Shown here: one piece after another, positions 26,868 through 35,564 of the stretch
How the letters are laid out: each line of letters starts with the position of its first letter
Numbering within the stretch: position 1 is the stretch's first letter
Source: Sphingomonas trueperi
Lineage (GTDB): Bacteria > Pseudomonadota > Alphaproteobacteria > Sphingomonadales > Sphingomonadaceae
Direction of reading: 5' to 3'
DNA length: 64,000 nucleotides
NCBI RefSeq assembly: GCF_011927635.1
Contig: NZ_JAATJB010000011.1
Location: forward strand, 1-64,000
Position numbers and translations under genes: made by a program
The notes under the pieces: generated by a model
Told to the model about the DNA's origin: nothing
Seen by the model: the letters and a program-made list of their open reading frames with translations, nothing else
The model's database searches: none

Positions 26868-28793
26868 ATGATTTCTGCTCTCGACCGCCGCCAGTTCCTT
26901 CGCGGCGCGGCCCTCGCCGGTGGCGGCGCCGCCTTGTCAGCCTGGCTGCCGGCCTGGGCGCAGACGATCTCGCCGGGGATGCGGCCGACGCTGCCGACCG
27001 TGTCGGGCGAAGACATCACGCTGACGATCGCCCGGCAGTCGATGAGCATCGATGGTCGCCAGTTCCGGGCAATCGGCGTCAACGGCACGGTCCCTGCGCC
27101 ACTCATCCGGCTGCGCGAAGGCCAGCGCGTGCGGCTCAACGTCATCAATCAGCTGGAGGAGGACAGCTCGATCCACTGGCACGGGCTGATCCTGCCGGCC
27201 AATATGGACGGTGTGCCGGGCGTGTCTTTTCCGGGCATCAAGCCGGGCTCGAACTACCTCTACCAGTTCTCCGTCGTGCAAAGCGGCACCTACTGGTACC
27301 ACAGCCATTCAGGCCTGCAGGAACAGGAAGGCCATTACGGCCCGATCATCATCGATCCCGCCGGTGCCGATCCGGTCGCCTATGACCGCGAGCATGTCAT
27401 CGTGCTCGCCGATCACAGCGCGCTCTCGCCGCAGGCGATCTTCCGGCGCCTCAAGGTCAACCCCGGCCATTTCAATTTCCAGCGCCAGACCCTGGCCGGG
27501 CTCCTGTCGGGCAAGGATCAGCCGCTCAAGGACCGGCTCGACTGGGGCCAGATGCGGATGGACCCGGCCGACATCTCCGATGTGACCGGATCCACCTACA
27601 CCTATCTCGTCAACGGCCATGGTCCGATGGACAACTGGACCGCGCTCTTCACCCCGGGCGAACGGGTGCGGCTGCGGGTCATCAATGCGTCGGCGATGAC
27701 CACCTTCAACGTCCGCATCCCCGGCCTGCCGCTGACCATCGTCCAGGCCGACGGGCAGAATGTGGTGCCGGTCACCGTCGACGAGTTCCAGATTGGTGTT
27801 GCCGAGACCTACGACGTCGTTGTCAGCCCAGGCGATGACAAGGCCTACACCCTTGTCGGCGAGGCGATCGACCGCTCGGGCATGGCGCGTGCCACGCTCG
27901 CGCCGCGCGCCGGCATGGCCGGCGAGGTTCCCCCCTTACGCAAACGGCCGCTCGCCGACATGAAGGACATGGGCATGGACATGTCCTCGATGCCGGGCAT
28001 GGAAGGCATGGACATGTCGGGCGGCGCTATGCGGGGCGTCGATCCGACGGCCGAGAAGAACGCGTCCGCGCGCCTCGCGACCGGCGCGGCGGCAGCGATG
28101 GCGACCATGGACAATAGCGCCATGGCAGGCATGGATCATTCGGGGATGGATCATGGATCGATGGCCGGCATGGACCACGGCGCGATGGGCGCCGATGGCC
28201 AGATGGCGGGCATGGATCATGGCGGGCACGCGATGGGCTCGATGAAGATGCGCGACTTCTCGAACGCGCCGCAGGTGAAGCGCGACCCGAGCGTCCAGAC
28301 CATCTCGCCGATGCCCGTAGACCGCACCGGCGAGCCCGGCCAGGGCCTCGCCGACGTCGGCCACAAGGTGCTTGTCTACAGGGACCTGATGGCGCTCGAT
28401 CGCAATCCGGACGTGCGCGCGCCGAGCCGCAGCATCGACATTCACCTCACCGGCAACATGGAGCGGTTCATGTGGTCGTTCGACGGCGAAAAAATGTCGG
28501 ACCATCACGAGCCGATCCCCTTCATCGAAGGCGAGCGGGTGCGCGTCAATCTCATCAACGACACGATGATGGGGCATCCGATCCATATTCACGGGCATTT
28601 TTTCGAGCTGGTGACGGGGCATGGCGATCATGCGCCGCGCAAGCATACGGTGATCGTCCAGCCCGGCGGCAAGGTGACCTGGGACTTCACCGCCGACGCG
28701 GTCGGCGACTGGGCCTTCCACTGTCATCTCCTCTACCACATGCATGCAGGGATGATGCGGGTCGTGAGCGTCCGTCCGAAGGGAGACGCGTAA
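26868..28793 (+). CDS. copA: Periplasmic multicopper oxidase, PcoA/CopA type
   Basis: A 641-residue cuproxidase. A twin-arginine signal (DRRQFLRGAALAGGGAAL) exports the folded protein. Copper ligands appear as HWHGL, YHSHSG, HPIHIHGHF and the HCHLLYHMHAGMM motif near the end. Between residues 370 and 460 a long Met/His-rich insert (repeats such as MDMSSMPGMEG and MAGMDHSGMDHGSMAGMDH) offers Cu(I) storage sites. Family members oxidise Cu(I) to less toxic Cu(II) in the periplasm. The stop overlaps the copB ATG (TAATG). It is distinct from the P-type ATPase, which shares the name CopA. Confidence 0.93.
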   Translation: MISALDRRQFLRGAALAGGGAALSAWLPAWAQTISPGMRPTLPTVSGEDITLTIARQSMSIDGRQFRAIGVNGTVPAPLIRLREGQRVRLNVINQLEEDSSIHWHGLILPANMDGVPGVSFPGIKPGSNYLYQFSVVQSGTYWYHSHSGLQEQEGHYGPIIIDPAGADPVAYDREHVIVLADHSALSPQAIFRRLKVNPGHFNFQRQTLAGLLSGKDQPLKDRLDWGQMRMDPADISDVTGSTYTYLVNGHGPMDNWTALFTPGERVRLRVINASAMTTFNVRIPGLPLTIVQADGQNVVPVTVDEFQIGVAETYDVVVSPGDDKAYTLVGEAIDRSGMARATLAPRAGMAGEVPPLRKRPLADMKDMGMDMSSMPGMEGMDMSGGAMRGVDPTAEKNASARLATGAAAAMATMDNSAMAGMDHSGMDHGSMAGMDHGAMGADGQMAGMDHGGHAMGSMKMRDFSNAPQVKRDPSVQTISPMPVDRTGEPGQGLADVGHKVLVYRDLMALDRNPDVRAPSRSIDIHLTGNMERFMWSFDGEKMSDHHEPIPFIEGERVRVNLINDTMMGHPIHIHGHFFELVTGHGDHAPRKHTVIVQPGGKVTWDFTADAVGDWAFHCHLLYHMHAGMMRVVSVRPKGDA

Positions 28794-29911
28794 TGACCCG
28801 CATCCTCACGCCGCTGGTGAGCGCGATCGCCCTTTTCGCTGCCGCGCCCGCCTTTGCCCAGGATCATTCGATGCACGGCATGCCCGGCATGGCGCCGCCG
28901 GGCGAAGTGGCGCCGGCGCAGGAGAAGAAGAAGGACAAGGCCGCCGCCAGGCCGCGCGCTCAGACACCAGCGCCGGACGCCACCTCGGCGATGGACCATT
29001 CGCAGCACCAGGCCAGTCCTGCGCCGCAGGGAGATGCGGCCGGTCAGCCGCAACCCGCGTCTCCCGCGATGCCGGAGATGCCGGGTATGGACCATTCGCA
29101 GCATGGCCAGACAACGATGCCGGGAATGCCCGCCATGCCCGGCATGCAAATGACCGGCACGGCGCTTCCGGCCGGCAATGCGCCCCCGCCGCCTCCCCCA
29201 AGCGACCACTTCGCCGATCGTGATTTTCCCGGCGGCGAGATGGCGCGCTCGCGCGACATCATGATGAAGGATAGCGGCGGCAACAATTTCGGGCAAATGC
29301 TGCTCAACCTGTTCGAGTATCAGGCGCATAGCGGCCGCGATGGCTATCGCTGGGATGGCGAAGGCTTTTACGGCGGCGACATCAACCGGCTCTGGCTCAA
29401 GAGCGAGGGCGAAGGCGAGTTCGGCCGCGGCATCGACAGCGCCGAGGTGCAGGTGCTCTACAGCCGGGCCATCGACCCCTATTTCAATCTTCAGGGCGGT
29501 ATCCGCCAGGACTTCGGCCGCGGGCCCGACCGCACCTACGCGACGATCGGCGTCGAGGGCCTGGCTCCTGGCATGTTCGAGGTCGAAGGCGCGCTGTTCC
29601 TCTCGACCAAGGGCGATGTTCTGGGCCGGGTCGAGGGCTATTACGACCAGCGCATCACCCAGCGCCTGATCCTCCAGCCGCGCGCCGAGGTCAATTTCGC
29701 CGCACAGGATATTCCGGAGAACGACATCGGTTCGGGGCTGGTCAACATAGAGCTCGGCGCGCGCCTGCGCTACGAATTCAGCCGCCAGTTCGCGCCTTAC
29801 ATCGGCGTTTCCTATCTGCGCAAAGCCGGAGACACGGCGCGGCTGTCGAGGCTTGCGGGCGAGGACGTCCATGCCACCAGCTTCGTCGCCGGCGTTCGCT
29901 TCTGGTTTTAG
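28793..29911 (+). CDS. copB: Outer-membrane copper resistance protein CopB
   Basis: A 372-residue protein with a Sec signal (ending AFA-QDHS), a low-complexity Met/His/Pro-rich N-terminal region (MHGMPGMAPPG, MPGMDHSQHG, MPGMPAMPGMQM) and a C-terminal beta-barrel domain. The barrel part begins about residue 140 with FADRDFPGGEM and ends in the outer-membrane phenylalanine signature FVAGVRFWF. CopB/PcoB binds copper and is thought to cooperate with the oxidase. It follows the oxidase with an overlap. I chose the ATG at 28793 because it starts at the signal peptide; the frame upstream is open by chance. Confidence 0.92.
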   Translation: MTRILTPLVSAIALFAAAPAFAQDHSMHGMPGMAPPGEVAPAQEKKKDKAAARPRAQTPAPDATSAMDHSQHQASPAPQGDAAGQPQPASPAMPEMPGMDHSQHGQTTMPGMPAMPGMQMTGTALPAGNAPPPPPPSDHFADRDFPGGEMARSRDIMMKDSGGNNFGQMLLNLFEYQAHSGRDGYRWDGEGFYGGDINRLWLKSEGEGEFGRGIDSAEVQVLYSRAIDPYFNLQGGIRQDFGRGPDRTYATIGVEGLAPGMFEVEGALFLSTKGDVLGRVEGYYDQRITQRLILQPRAEVNFAAQDIPENDIGSGLVNIELGARLRYEFSRQFAPYIGVSYLRKAGDTARLSRLAGEDVHATSFVAGVRFWF

Positions 29912-30001
29912 CATCAGGACGGCTGATGGCGGGGGCGAACAAGAGAGCGGGGCGTTGCACTCATACCCAGGTCGGCCGGCGCCGAGCGAAGGAGATACGC
30001 C

Positions 30002-30475
30002 ATGGACCATTCGTCCCACATGAACACCCGGAAGATGGGCGCCTATTGGAGCCTTGCCGTTCAGACCGTCATCAGCGGCGTCATCATGTATCTGGTGATG
30101 TTCGTCATGATCGACGGGCTCGACAGCTTCTACAACAACCTCAACATGCTCTACATGACGCTGATGATGGTCGCGCCCATGGTGGTGCTGATGATCCTTG
30201 CGATGCGACATATGTTCCCATCGAAAGCCGCCAACATCGCGCTGATCGCCGCGTCGCTGGTCGCCTTCTTCGGCAGCTTTGCACTCATCCGCACCCAGAC
30301 CACGATCGGCGACACGGCCTTTCTGCGCTCGATGATCCCGCACCATTCCGGGGCGATCCTGATGTGCCAGGAAGCAAAGCTCAGCGATCCGGAAGTCATC
30401 CGGCTTTGCGAATCGATCAAGCGCTCGCAGCGGCAGGAAATCGACGAGATGAAGGCCATACTCGCGCGGCGCTGA
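30002..30475 (+). CDS. DUF305 membrane protein
   Basis: A 157-residue protein with three or four hydrophobic helices in the first 100 residues and a C-terminal DUF305-like segment containing [18 protein letters not shown] and [12 protein letters not shown]. The HHSGAILMC motif (His pair with Met and Cys nearby) suggests metal binding. DUF305 proteins are frequent in copper resistance clusters, but the activity is unknown. GAAGGAG precedes the ATG, and the gene is 90 bases after copB and probably in the same transcript. Confidence 0.82.
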   Translation: MDHSSHMNTRKMGAYWSLAVQTVISGVIMYLVMFVMIDGLDSFYNNLNMLYMTLMMVAPMVVLMILAMRHMFPSKAANIALIAASLVAFFGSFALIRTQTTIGDTAFLRSMIPHHSGAILMCQEAKLSDPEVIRLCESIKRSQRQEIDEMKAILARR

Positions 30476-30533
30476 GTGGCACGGTCGGGCTACGCCCGGA
30501 TACGTGCGCCCGGCCAGGTATGTGAGCCGGCCG

Positions 30534-32069
30534 ATGGTCGACACGAGGCGCGGGGCGGACGAGATTGCAAGCGACGTAGCGCGGCTTGCGCCGCTGTTCC
30601 TGCGACAGGCTGGCGGCCACGTCCTGACGCTGCTCGATCCTTCCGGGATCGTGCTGAGCTATAATGAAGAAGGCGAGCGTGCCGAATGTTGGCCGCTCGA
30701 CCGTGTTCTGGCACAGCCGCACCACCTGTTCTACCCGCCAGACGAGATAACGGCAGGACGGCCCCGCGCCGACTTGGACGCCGCTCTGCGCGAAGGCACT
30801 CTGGAGCGTGAAGCCTGGCGAGTCTGCGAGAACGGCTCGGAATACCTTGCGCGATTGACCATCACTGCGCTGTTCGAAGACGACGCCCATCGAGGCTTTG
30901 CCTGCATCAGCCGGGATGTCACCGACGAGGCGGCGGTCCGGGCTTCAAACGAAACGCGCGAGCAGCATCTGCAATCGATCCTGGCGACCGTACCTGATGC
31001 AATGATAATAATCGACGAGGCCGGCGTCATCACCTCGTTCAGCGCTGCTGCCCAGCGCATGTTCGGCTATTCGGAAGCCGAGCTCGTCGGGCAAAATGTC
31101 TCCTGTCTTATGCCTCAGCCCGACCGCGACCGGCACGACGAATACATCGCGCATTATCTGCAGACGGGCGAGCGCCGGATCATCGGTCTGGGCCGCGTCG
31201 TTGTGGGTCAGCGCCGCGACGGCTCGACCTTCCCGATGCAGTTGTCGGTCGGCGAGGCCGGTGAAGAGGGCCAGCGGCTTTTCACAGGGTTCATCCGGGA
31301 TCTCACCGCCAAGGAGCAGGATGAGCTCAGGCTCAAGGAACTGCAAGCGGAGTTGGTTCATGTCTCGCGGTTGAGCGCGATGGGTACGATGGCCTCCACG
31401 CTTGCTCATGAACTCAATCAGCCGCTCGCCGCAGTGGCGCTCTATCTCGAAACCATTCGGGACATGCTCGCTGTCCAGAATGATGAGCCATTCGTCTCTC
31501 TTCGGTCCGTAATGGACGATGCCGCTCAGGAGACGCTGCGCGCTGGCCACATCGTCCGGCGCCTCCGCGACTTCGTCGCACGCGGTGAGGTCGACAAGAG
31601 TTTGCACGACCTGCCGCAAGTCATCACCGAGGCAAGCCAACTGGCACTGGTCGGCGCGCGCGAGCGGGGCATCCGTAGCTTCTTCGCAATCGACCCCGCA
31701 GCCACGCCGGTCCTCATCGACAGGGTGCAGATCCAGCAGGTGCTCGTAAACCTGATGCGCAACGCCGTTGAGGCCATGGCAGAATCATCGATCCGCGACC
31801 TCAAAGTCGCGACGAGTTTGCGTGCCGACGGCCTTGTCGAGGTTACGGTGGAGGATACCGGCCCCGGGATCGCGGAAGAAATTCGCGAACAACTGTTCAT
31901 GGCGTTCACATCGACGAAGGCCGACGGCATGGGCCTTGGCCTCTCGATCTGCCGGACGATCATCGAAGCACATGGCGGCCGCATCTGGATGGAGCGCTCC
32001 GACCGAGGCGGCACGTGCTTTCACTTCACGCTGATCCACGCGCGGGCGGAGGAGGAACATGGGGGATAG
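30534..32069 (+). CDS. fixL: FixL-like oxygen-sensing histidine kinase
   Basis: A soluble hybrid of an N-terminal PAS-like domain (about 20-135), a second PAS domain (about 145-265) and a HisKA-type kinase. The second PAS has the FixL haem signature: His201 in [18 protein letters not shown] (axial ligand position) and Arg221 in [16 protein letters not shown], with FPMQLSVGE closing the domain. Positions match Bradyrhizobium FixL His200 and Arg220. The phosphorylated His is His292 in [12 protein letters not shown], and the ATP site has NAVEA, DTGPGI and GMGLGL. Family knowledge predicts kinase inhibition when haem binds O2. The start could also be a GTG 30 bases earlier. It overlaps fixJ. Confidence 0.9.
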   Translation: MVDTRRGADEIASDVARLAPLFLRQAGGHVLTLLDPSGIVLSYNEEGERAECWPLDRVLAQPHHLFYPPDEITAGRPRADLDAALREGTLEREAWRVCENGSEYLARLTITALFEDDAHRGFACISRDVTDEAAVRASNETREQHLQSILATVPDAMIIIDEAGVITSFSAAAQRMFGYSEAELVGQNVSCLMPQPDRDRHDEYIAHYLQTGERRIIGLGRVVVGQRRDGSTFPMQLSVGEAGEEGQRLFTGFIRDLTAKEQDELRLKELQAELVHVSRLSAMGTMASTLAHELNQPLAAVALYLETIRDMLAVQNDEPFVSLRSVMDDAAQETLRAGHIVRRLRDFVARGEVDKSLHDLPQVITEASQLALVGARERGIRSFFAIDPAATPVLIDRVQIQQVLVNLMRNAVEAMAESSIRDLKVATSLRADGLVEVTVEDTGPGIAEEIREQLFMAFTSTKADGMGLGLSICRTIIEAHGGRIWMERSDRGGTCFHFTLIHARAEEEHGG

Positions 32070-32679
32070 ACGCATCATTCATCTGGTCGACGACGAGGAG
32101 AGCATCCGCAAGGCGGCAAGCTTCGCGCTCAAAACCGCGGGCTATGATGTCATCGCCTACACCTCCGGAGTGGAATTTCTCAGGACAGCGAAGTCCGCTG
32201 AAGTAGGCTGCGTTATCTTGGATGTGCGGATGCCTGAAATGGACGGTCTCCAAGTCCAGACCACTATGGCTGCGCGTGGGATCAACATGCCGGTCATCGT
32301 CCTGACCGGCCACGGCGATGTGTCGGTAGCTGTGCAGGCTATGAAAGGCGGCGCGATTGACTTTCTCGAAAAGCCCTTCGAGAAGGCTGCCCTGCTCGAG
32401 GCCGTGAGGCGCGCTTTCGCTCGTCTCGACGATGTCGACCTTCGCGCGCTGGAATCGTCGGAAGCCGAGGTGCGGGTTGCTGCCTTGACCCCCCGCGAGC
32501 AGGAAGTGCTGGAAGGATTGGCGAACGGCTTGCCCAACAAGACGATCGCCTATGATCTGGGTTGCTCATCCCGGACGGTCGAGGTTCACCGCGCCAGCCT
32601 CATGGCCAAGCTCGAGGTCCGCAATCTCTCTGAGGCGTTGAGGATCGCCTTTGCTGCCGGGTTCGGTCGCAAGACGTGA
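32059..32679 (+). CDS. fixJ: FixJ response regulator
   Basis: The cognate regulator of FixL (206 residues). Receiver: acidic DDE at residues 11-13, phosphoacceptor Asp55 in [14 protein letters not shown], Thr in VLTGHGD and Lys in FLEKPFEKA. Output: [43 protein letters not shown], a LuxR-type helix-turn-helix. Its ATG lies inside the end of fixL, an 11-base overlap that couples the pair. When phosphorylated under low oxygen it should activate target promoters. Possible TACGTAG-type sites occur before several units in this window. Confidence 0.92.
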   Translation: MGDRRIIHLVDDEESIRKAASFALKTAGYDVIAYTSGVEFLRTAKSAEVGCVILDVRMPEMDGLQVQTTMAARGINMPVIVLTGHGDVSVAVQAMKGGAIDFLEKPFEKAALLEAVRRAFARLDDVDLRALESSEAEVRVAALTPREQEVLEGLANGLPNKTIAYDLGCSSRTVEVHRASLMAKLEVRNLSEALRIAFAAGFGRKT

Positions 32680-32691
32680 TAACTGCGCCCT

Positions 32692-32699
32692 CTACGTAG
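32692..32699 (+). promoter_or_regulatory. CTACGTAG palindrome before the receiver gene
   Basis: CTACGTAG lies 19 bases before the GTG of the receiver-only regulator and shares TACGTAG with the octamers before the N-ATPase and at 48663. It may be a FixJ-type site or merely a short palindrome. Confidence 0.3.
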
Positions 32700-32717
32700 C
32701 GACGAGGATGCCGCATC

Positions 32718-33167
32718 GTGCGAGCCATTGCCGTGATGCAACAGGTCCTCATGTCGCGCGAGATGTCTTCGTTTTCTGACACACAAGGTGATGGGCGCTA
32801 CACCATCCTCGTCTCCGACGACGACCCGGGTGTTCGGCGTGCCCTTCAGCTTCTCCTTAGATCCCGTGGCTACTGCGTCTGTAGCTATACAAGTGGTAGC
32901 GCGCTTTTGGCCGATTCGCGTGCCAAGCGAGCCAATTGCCTGATTGTTGATTATCGCATGCCGGACATTGATGGCTTTTCGATCCTGCGCCAACTCCGAT
33001 CGCTGGGCTGGTCCGGATGCTCCATCATGATTTCGGGCTTCCATGACGAGGTTCTCGCCCGCCGCGCTGCCGACGCGGGCTTTGATCACATGATCACTAA
33101 ACCACTAAGGAGCCGTCTACTCCTCGAGGCAATCGGCCGTCACAGACGCCTCTCGTCGAATGAGTAA
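32718..33167 (+). CDS. Single-domain response regulator (receiver only)
   Basis: A 149-residue protein with one CheY-like receiver and no output domain. The acidic DDD is at residues 34-36, the phosphoacceptor Asp78 is in CLIVDYRMPDIDGF, and the Lys is in HMITKPLRSRLLL; the usual Thr/Ser is in MISGFHDE. It could act as a phosphate sink or intermediate for FixL, by analogy with FixT- or single-receiver proteins around FixLJ. The GTG start has GAGGAT eight bases upstream; later ATGs at 32736, 32751 and 32763 are possible. It lies 38 bases after fixJ on the same strand. Confidence 0.8.
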   Translation: MRAIAVMQQVLMSREMSSFSDTQGDGRYTILVSDDDPGVRRALQLLLRSRGYCVCSYTSGSALLADSRAKRANCLIVDYRMPDIDGFSILRQLRSLGWSGCSIMISGFHDEVLARRAADAGFDHMITKPLRSRLLLEAIGRHRRLSSNE

Positions 33168-33243
33168 ATGGACCGCGTCCGACCGCCAACGCTAAAGAGG
33201 CCAGGTGGGGACACGAGCACGTCGTTTTTCCAGAGGAAACCAA

Positions 33244-33278
33244 CCCAGCTGCGCCCAAGGGCCTTGCCCGCGGCTGGG
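33244..33278. terminator. Hairpin between the FixJ cluster and the MFS gene
   Basis: CCCAGCTGCG at 33244-33253 pairs with CGCGGCTGGG at 33269-33278 with one G-U pair. It lies between the plus-strand receiver gene and the convergent minus-strand transporter, where a bidirectional terminator is expected. The following bases are only mildly T-rich. Confidence 0.45.
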
Positions 33279-33348
33279 CTCATTTGTCACAGCAACACAT
33301 CTTGGATAGTGGTGGACGGTACGATTCATATCGATTTACGCGCTCCCC

Positions 33349-34587
33349 TTATCCGCCTGACGAATTAGCACCTGAAGAGGGCCGTTTCCAAGCTAGTGGC
33401 AGGACCACAAGCAGCAGGAGCGACAGGCCGGCAATGCTCCAGAGGACGAGAGGCTGAGCGCCGGGTGCGGCGAAAGCGAGCGCCACGGGCGCCAGTGCCT
33501 GCCCGATGCTGGCAGCCGAATGCTGGAGGCCAAGCCTCACCCCTGAGGCCGCCGCAGAACCGCTGATCCAGAAGCTTGTGACCAATCGCAGGCTCGCCGA
33601 GCTCCAACCGGCGACCAGGATGAACACGCTCATATCGGCTATGCTTGATGCGAGTGGAAAGGCAACGAGCGCCGCTGCCAGCAAACCGAGCGTCAATCCG
33701 GCAAGACGCCCGGGAACCTTCACTAACCAATCGAGCCTTGCATGAAAGATCTGCGCCGCCAGCATGCCGAATCCGCAAAGACTGAGCATCCAGGCGATCT
33801 GCTCGCGGCTCAGCGAGACCGCACTGCGCGTCATCAGGAGATTGACGTGCATAGCGGCAAGCCCGGCCCCCGCAGCGATCGTGATGAGTAATAGGACTCC
33901 CGTGGCGCAGACTGTCGGCGGCGGCGGATCTCCTGAGTCGAGGCAGTGCGCACAGCGGCCTGGCAGGCTTACAAGGCAAAGCGACCCCGCGACGGTGCCG
34001 ATGCTGGCAGCAACGATCATGAGCGGCGCGCCGGGCATGATCGCAACGGAGACTTCCGCCAAAAGCGGTCCGCCGAGGTCTCCCAAAAATACAGACCCCG
34101 TCAACCAGGTGAAACGCCGCGCCTGCTCCCCACGGCTGACCGCGGCGAAACTCGCACTGAGCAGCGCAAGCGGTATGATGGCGGCGGCCGCCATCCCCGC
34201 GACCGTGCGCAAAACGTAGAGAGTCGGCAGAGCTACGAGGCCAACTGGTGCAGTCACCATCGCGAGGATAATGAGCGCTGTGCGCAACATGACGCGGTAG
34301 TCGACCCGGTCGGCAATCCAGCCCCAAAGCGGTGCCGCCACCAGTGCTGCCAGCGGGTGGACGGCGGTCAAGCTCGCGACATGAAAATCATGCGCTGAGG
34401 AAAGCCCGCCGGGATTTGGGTCGACCAGGGTCGGAAGGAAAGCGAGAATGGCCGTCTGCCCTGCCGAGGCCGACACCGCCGCGAGCAGCAACACAATGAA
34501 GGAGGATTGACCACGCTTGCCATCGTGTGATTCGCCTTGGGGAACAAGCGGGTCAGCGGTTCGTCGGAGAGCCGGTATCACCACCAA
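33349..34587 (-). CDS. Major facilitator superfamily transporter
   Basis: A 412-residue protein with about twelve membrane helices. The loop between helices 2 and 3 reads GWIADRVDYRVMLR, matching the MFS motif GxxxDRxGRR. A central cytoplasmic loop contains CAHCLDSGDPPPP, with a Cys-x-x-Cys. The substrate is unknown; drug or metal-chelate export and siderophore-like uptake are equally possible. There is no in-frame ATG near the start. TTG at 34587 or the GTGs at 34584 and 34581 must be used, and they overlap the end of the second copB, suggesting translational coupling. Confidence 0.78.
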   Translation of the reverse strand: MVVIPALRRTADPLVPQGESHDGKRGQSSFIVLLLAAVSASAGQTAILAFLPTLVDPNPGGLSSAHDFHVASLTAVHPLAALVAAPLWGWIADRVDYRVMLRTALIILAMVTAPVGLVALPTLYVLRTVAGMAAAAIIPLALLSASFAAVSRGEQARRFTWLTGSVFLGDLGGPLLAEVSVAIMPGAPLMIVAASIGTVAGSLCLVSLPGRCAHCLDSGDPPPPTVCATGVLLLITIAAGAGLAAMHVNLLMTRSAVSLSREQIAWMLSLCGFGMLAAQIFHARLDWLVKVPGRLAGLTLGLLAAALVAFPLASSIADMSVFILVAGWSSASLRLVTSFWISGSAAASGVRLGLQHSAASIGQALAPVALAFAAPGAQPLVLWSIAGLSLLLLVVLPLAWKRPSSGANSSGG

Positions 34588-35564
34588 GCGCGCAAGCCGA
34601 TCACCAGCCGGTGTTCGGATGACCCCTCGCCCCGCAGGCGTCGGAAGCCCGCCGTGCCATCGAACGCACGCTCCCAGACGAAGCCGATATAGGGCGCGAA
34701 CTTGCGCGACACCTCGTAGCGCAACCGTCCGCTCAGCTCGACATTGCTGAAGCCGCTGCCAAGCTGCCGATCTCTCGACCGCTTCGAATAGATATTGGTC
34801 TCTACCTGCGGTGTGAGGATCAACCGATTGGTGAACAGGACCTCATAGGAGGCCTTGGCGCGCGCCGCGAGACGCCCATCGGTCCCTACATAGCCGGTGA
34901 GCTGGACGTCGAACCAATAAGGCGCCAGTCCCTCGACGCCGGCGGCCAGCCATGTCGTCGCGCCCTTGCCGAGATCCTGCCTGACCCCGAGCAGCGTGCC
35001 CCAGAACGGGTTCTTGCTGTGCCACCACAGCGCCTCGACGCTGCTCTCCGGATCGAGACGTTGGTCGCGGGAGTTCTTGAGGCCCTGGCTGCGCAGCCAG
35101 AGCTTGTCATTGTCCTGACCCTTGGTGACGAGCACGGTCCAACCCACGCCCTGACCCTCGTTGCCGCTGGCGAATTCGAGCTCATCGACAAGTATCTTGG
35201 GGATCGAGAGCTTGTCGGCCATCTCATAGCCCGGCAGCGTCGAGTTGCGATAGCCGTCGGCATAATCGTCCGAGTTGCGCGCGTCCGGCGGGGCCTTGCC
35301 ACCCTGCATCGAGCCCATGTCCATCGTGGCGCCGTTACCGGACGCCTTCGTGTCGGTCATATCCATGCCCGGCATGTCCATGCCCGCATGGTCCTGAGAG
35401 CCTTGCGCGGAAGGGGTGTGCTGAGCGGGAGTGGCCGTTTGGGCAGGGGTGGCGGCGGGCGACGGGGGCGAGGCATCCTGCGCGAGGGCGGGAGCCGTGA
35501 TCGCCGGCGCCAGGAAGAGGGCAGCGCCAAGAGCGATGCCGCGCGAGGGGAAAATCCGGATCAT
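34578..35564 (-). CDS. copB: Second CopB-type outer-membrane copper protein
   Basis: A 328-residue protein with a signal peptide (ending ALA-QDAS), an Ala/Pro/Gln-rich linker, a Met/His/Asp stretch (HAGMDMPGMDMTD, MDMGSMQGGK) and a CopB barrel domain with GYEMADKLSIPKILVDELE and RLVIGLRAWW at the end. It is diverged from the CopB at 28.8 kb and has a shorter Met-rich part. The ATG overlaps the stop of the second multicopper oxidase. Two copA-copB sets in one window suggest independent acquisition or specialised roles. Confidence 0.9.
   Translation of the reverse strand: MIRIFPSRGIALGAALFLAPAITAPALAQDASPPSPAATPAQTATPAQHTPSAQGSQDHAGMDMPGMDMTDTKASGNGATMDMGSMQGGKAPPDARNSDDYADGYRNSTLPGYEMADKLSIPKILVDELEFASGNEGQGVGWTVLVTKGQDNDKLWLRSQGLKNSRDQRLDPESSVEALWWHSKNPFWGTLLGVRQDLGKGATTWLAAGVEGLAPYWFDVQLTGYVGTDGRLAARAKASYEVLFTNRLILTPQVETNIYSKRSRDRQLGSGFSNVELSGRLRYEVSRKFAPYIGFVWERAFDGTAGFRRLRGEGSSEHRLVIGLRAWW

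Noticed and set aside
27960..28250. Tandem Met/His-coding repeats considered as a CRISPR-like or DNA repeat array
   Set aside because: The repeats are irregular in length, lie inside the multicopper oxidase frame and are explained by its Met/His-rich copper-binding insert. No CRISPR array was seen in the window.
28733..30544. A 603-codon open frame opposite copB and the DUF305 gene
   Set aside because: The His/Arg-rich translation mirrors Met/His-rich coding on the plus strand. No start signal fits.
33168..33368. A 66-codon frame after the receiver gene
   Set aside because: It lacks a ribosome-binding site and any family resemblance, and it contains the probable terminator hairpin.
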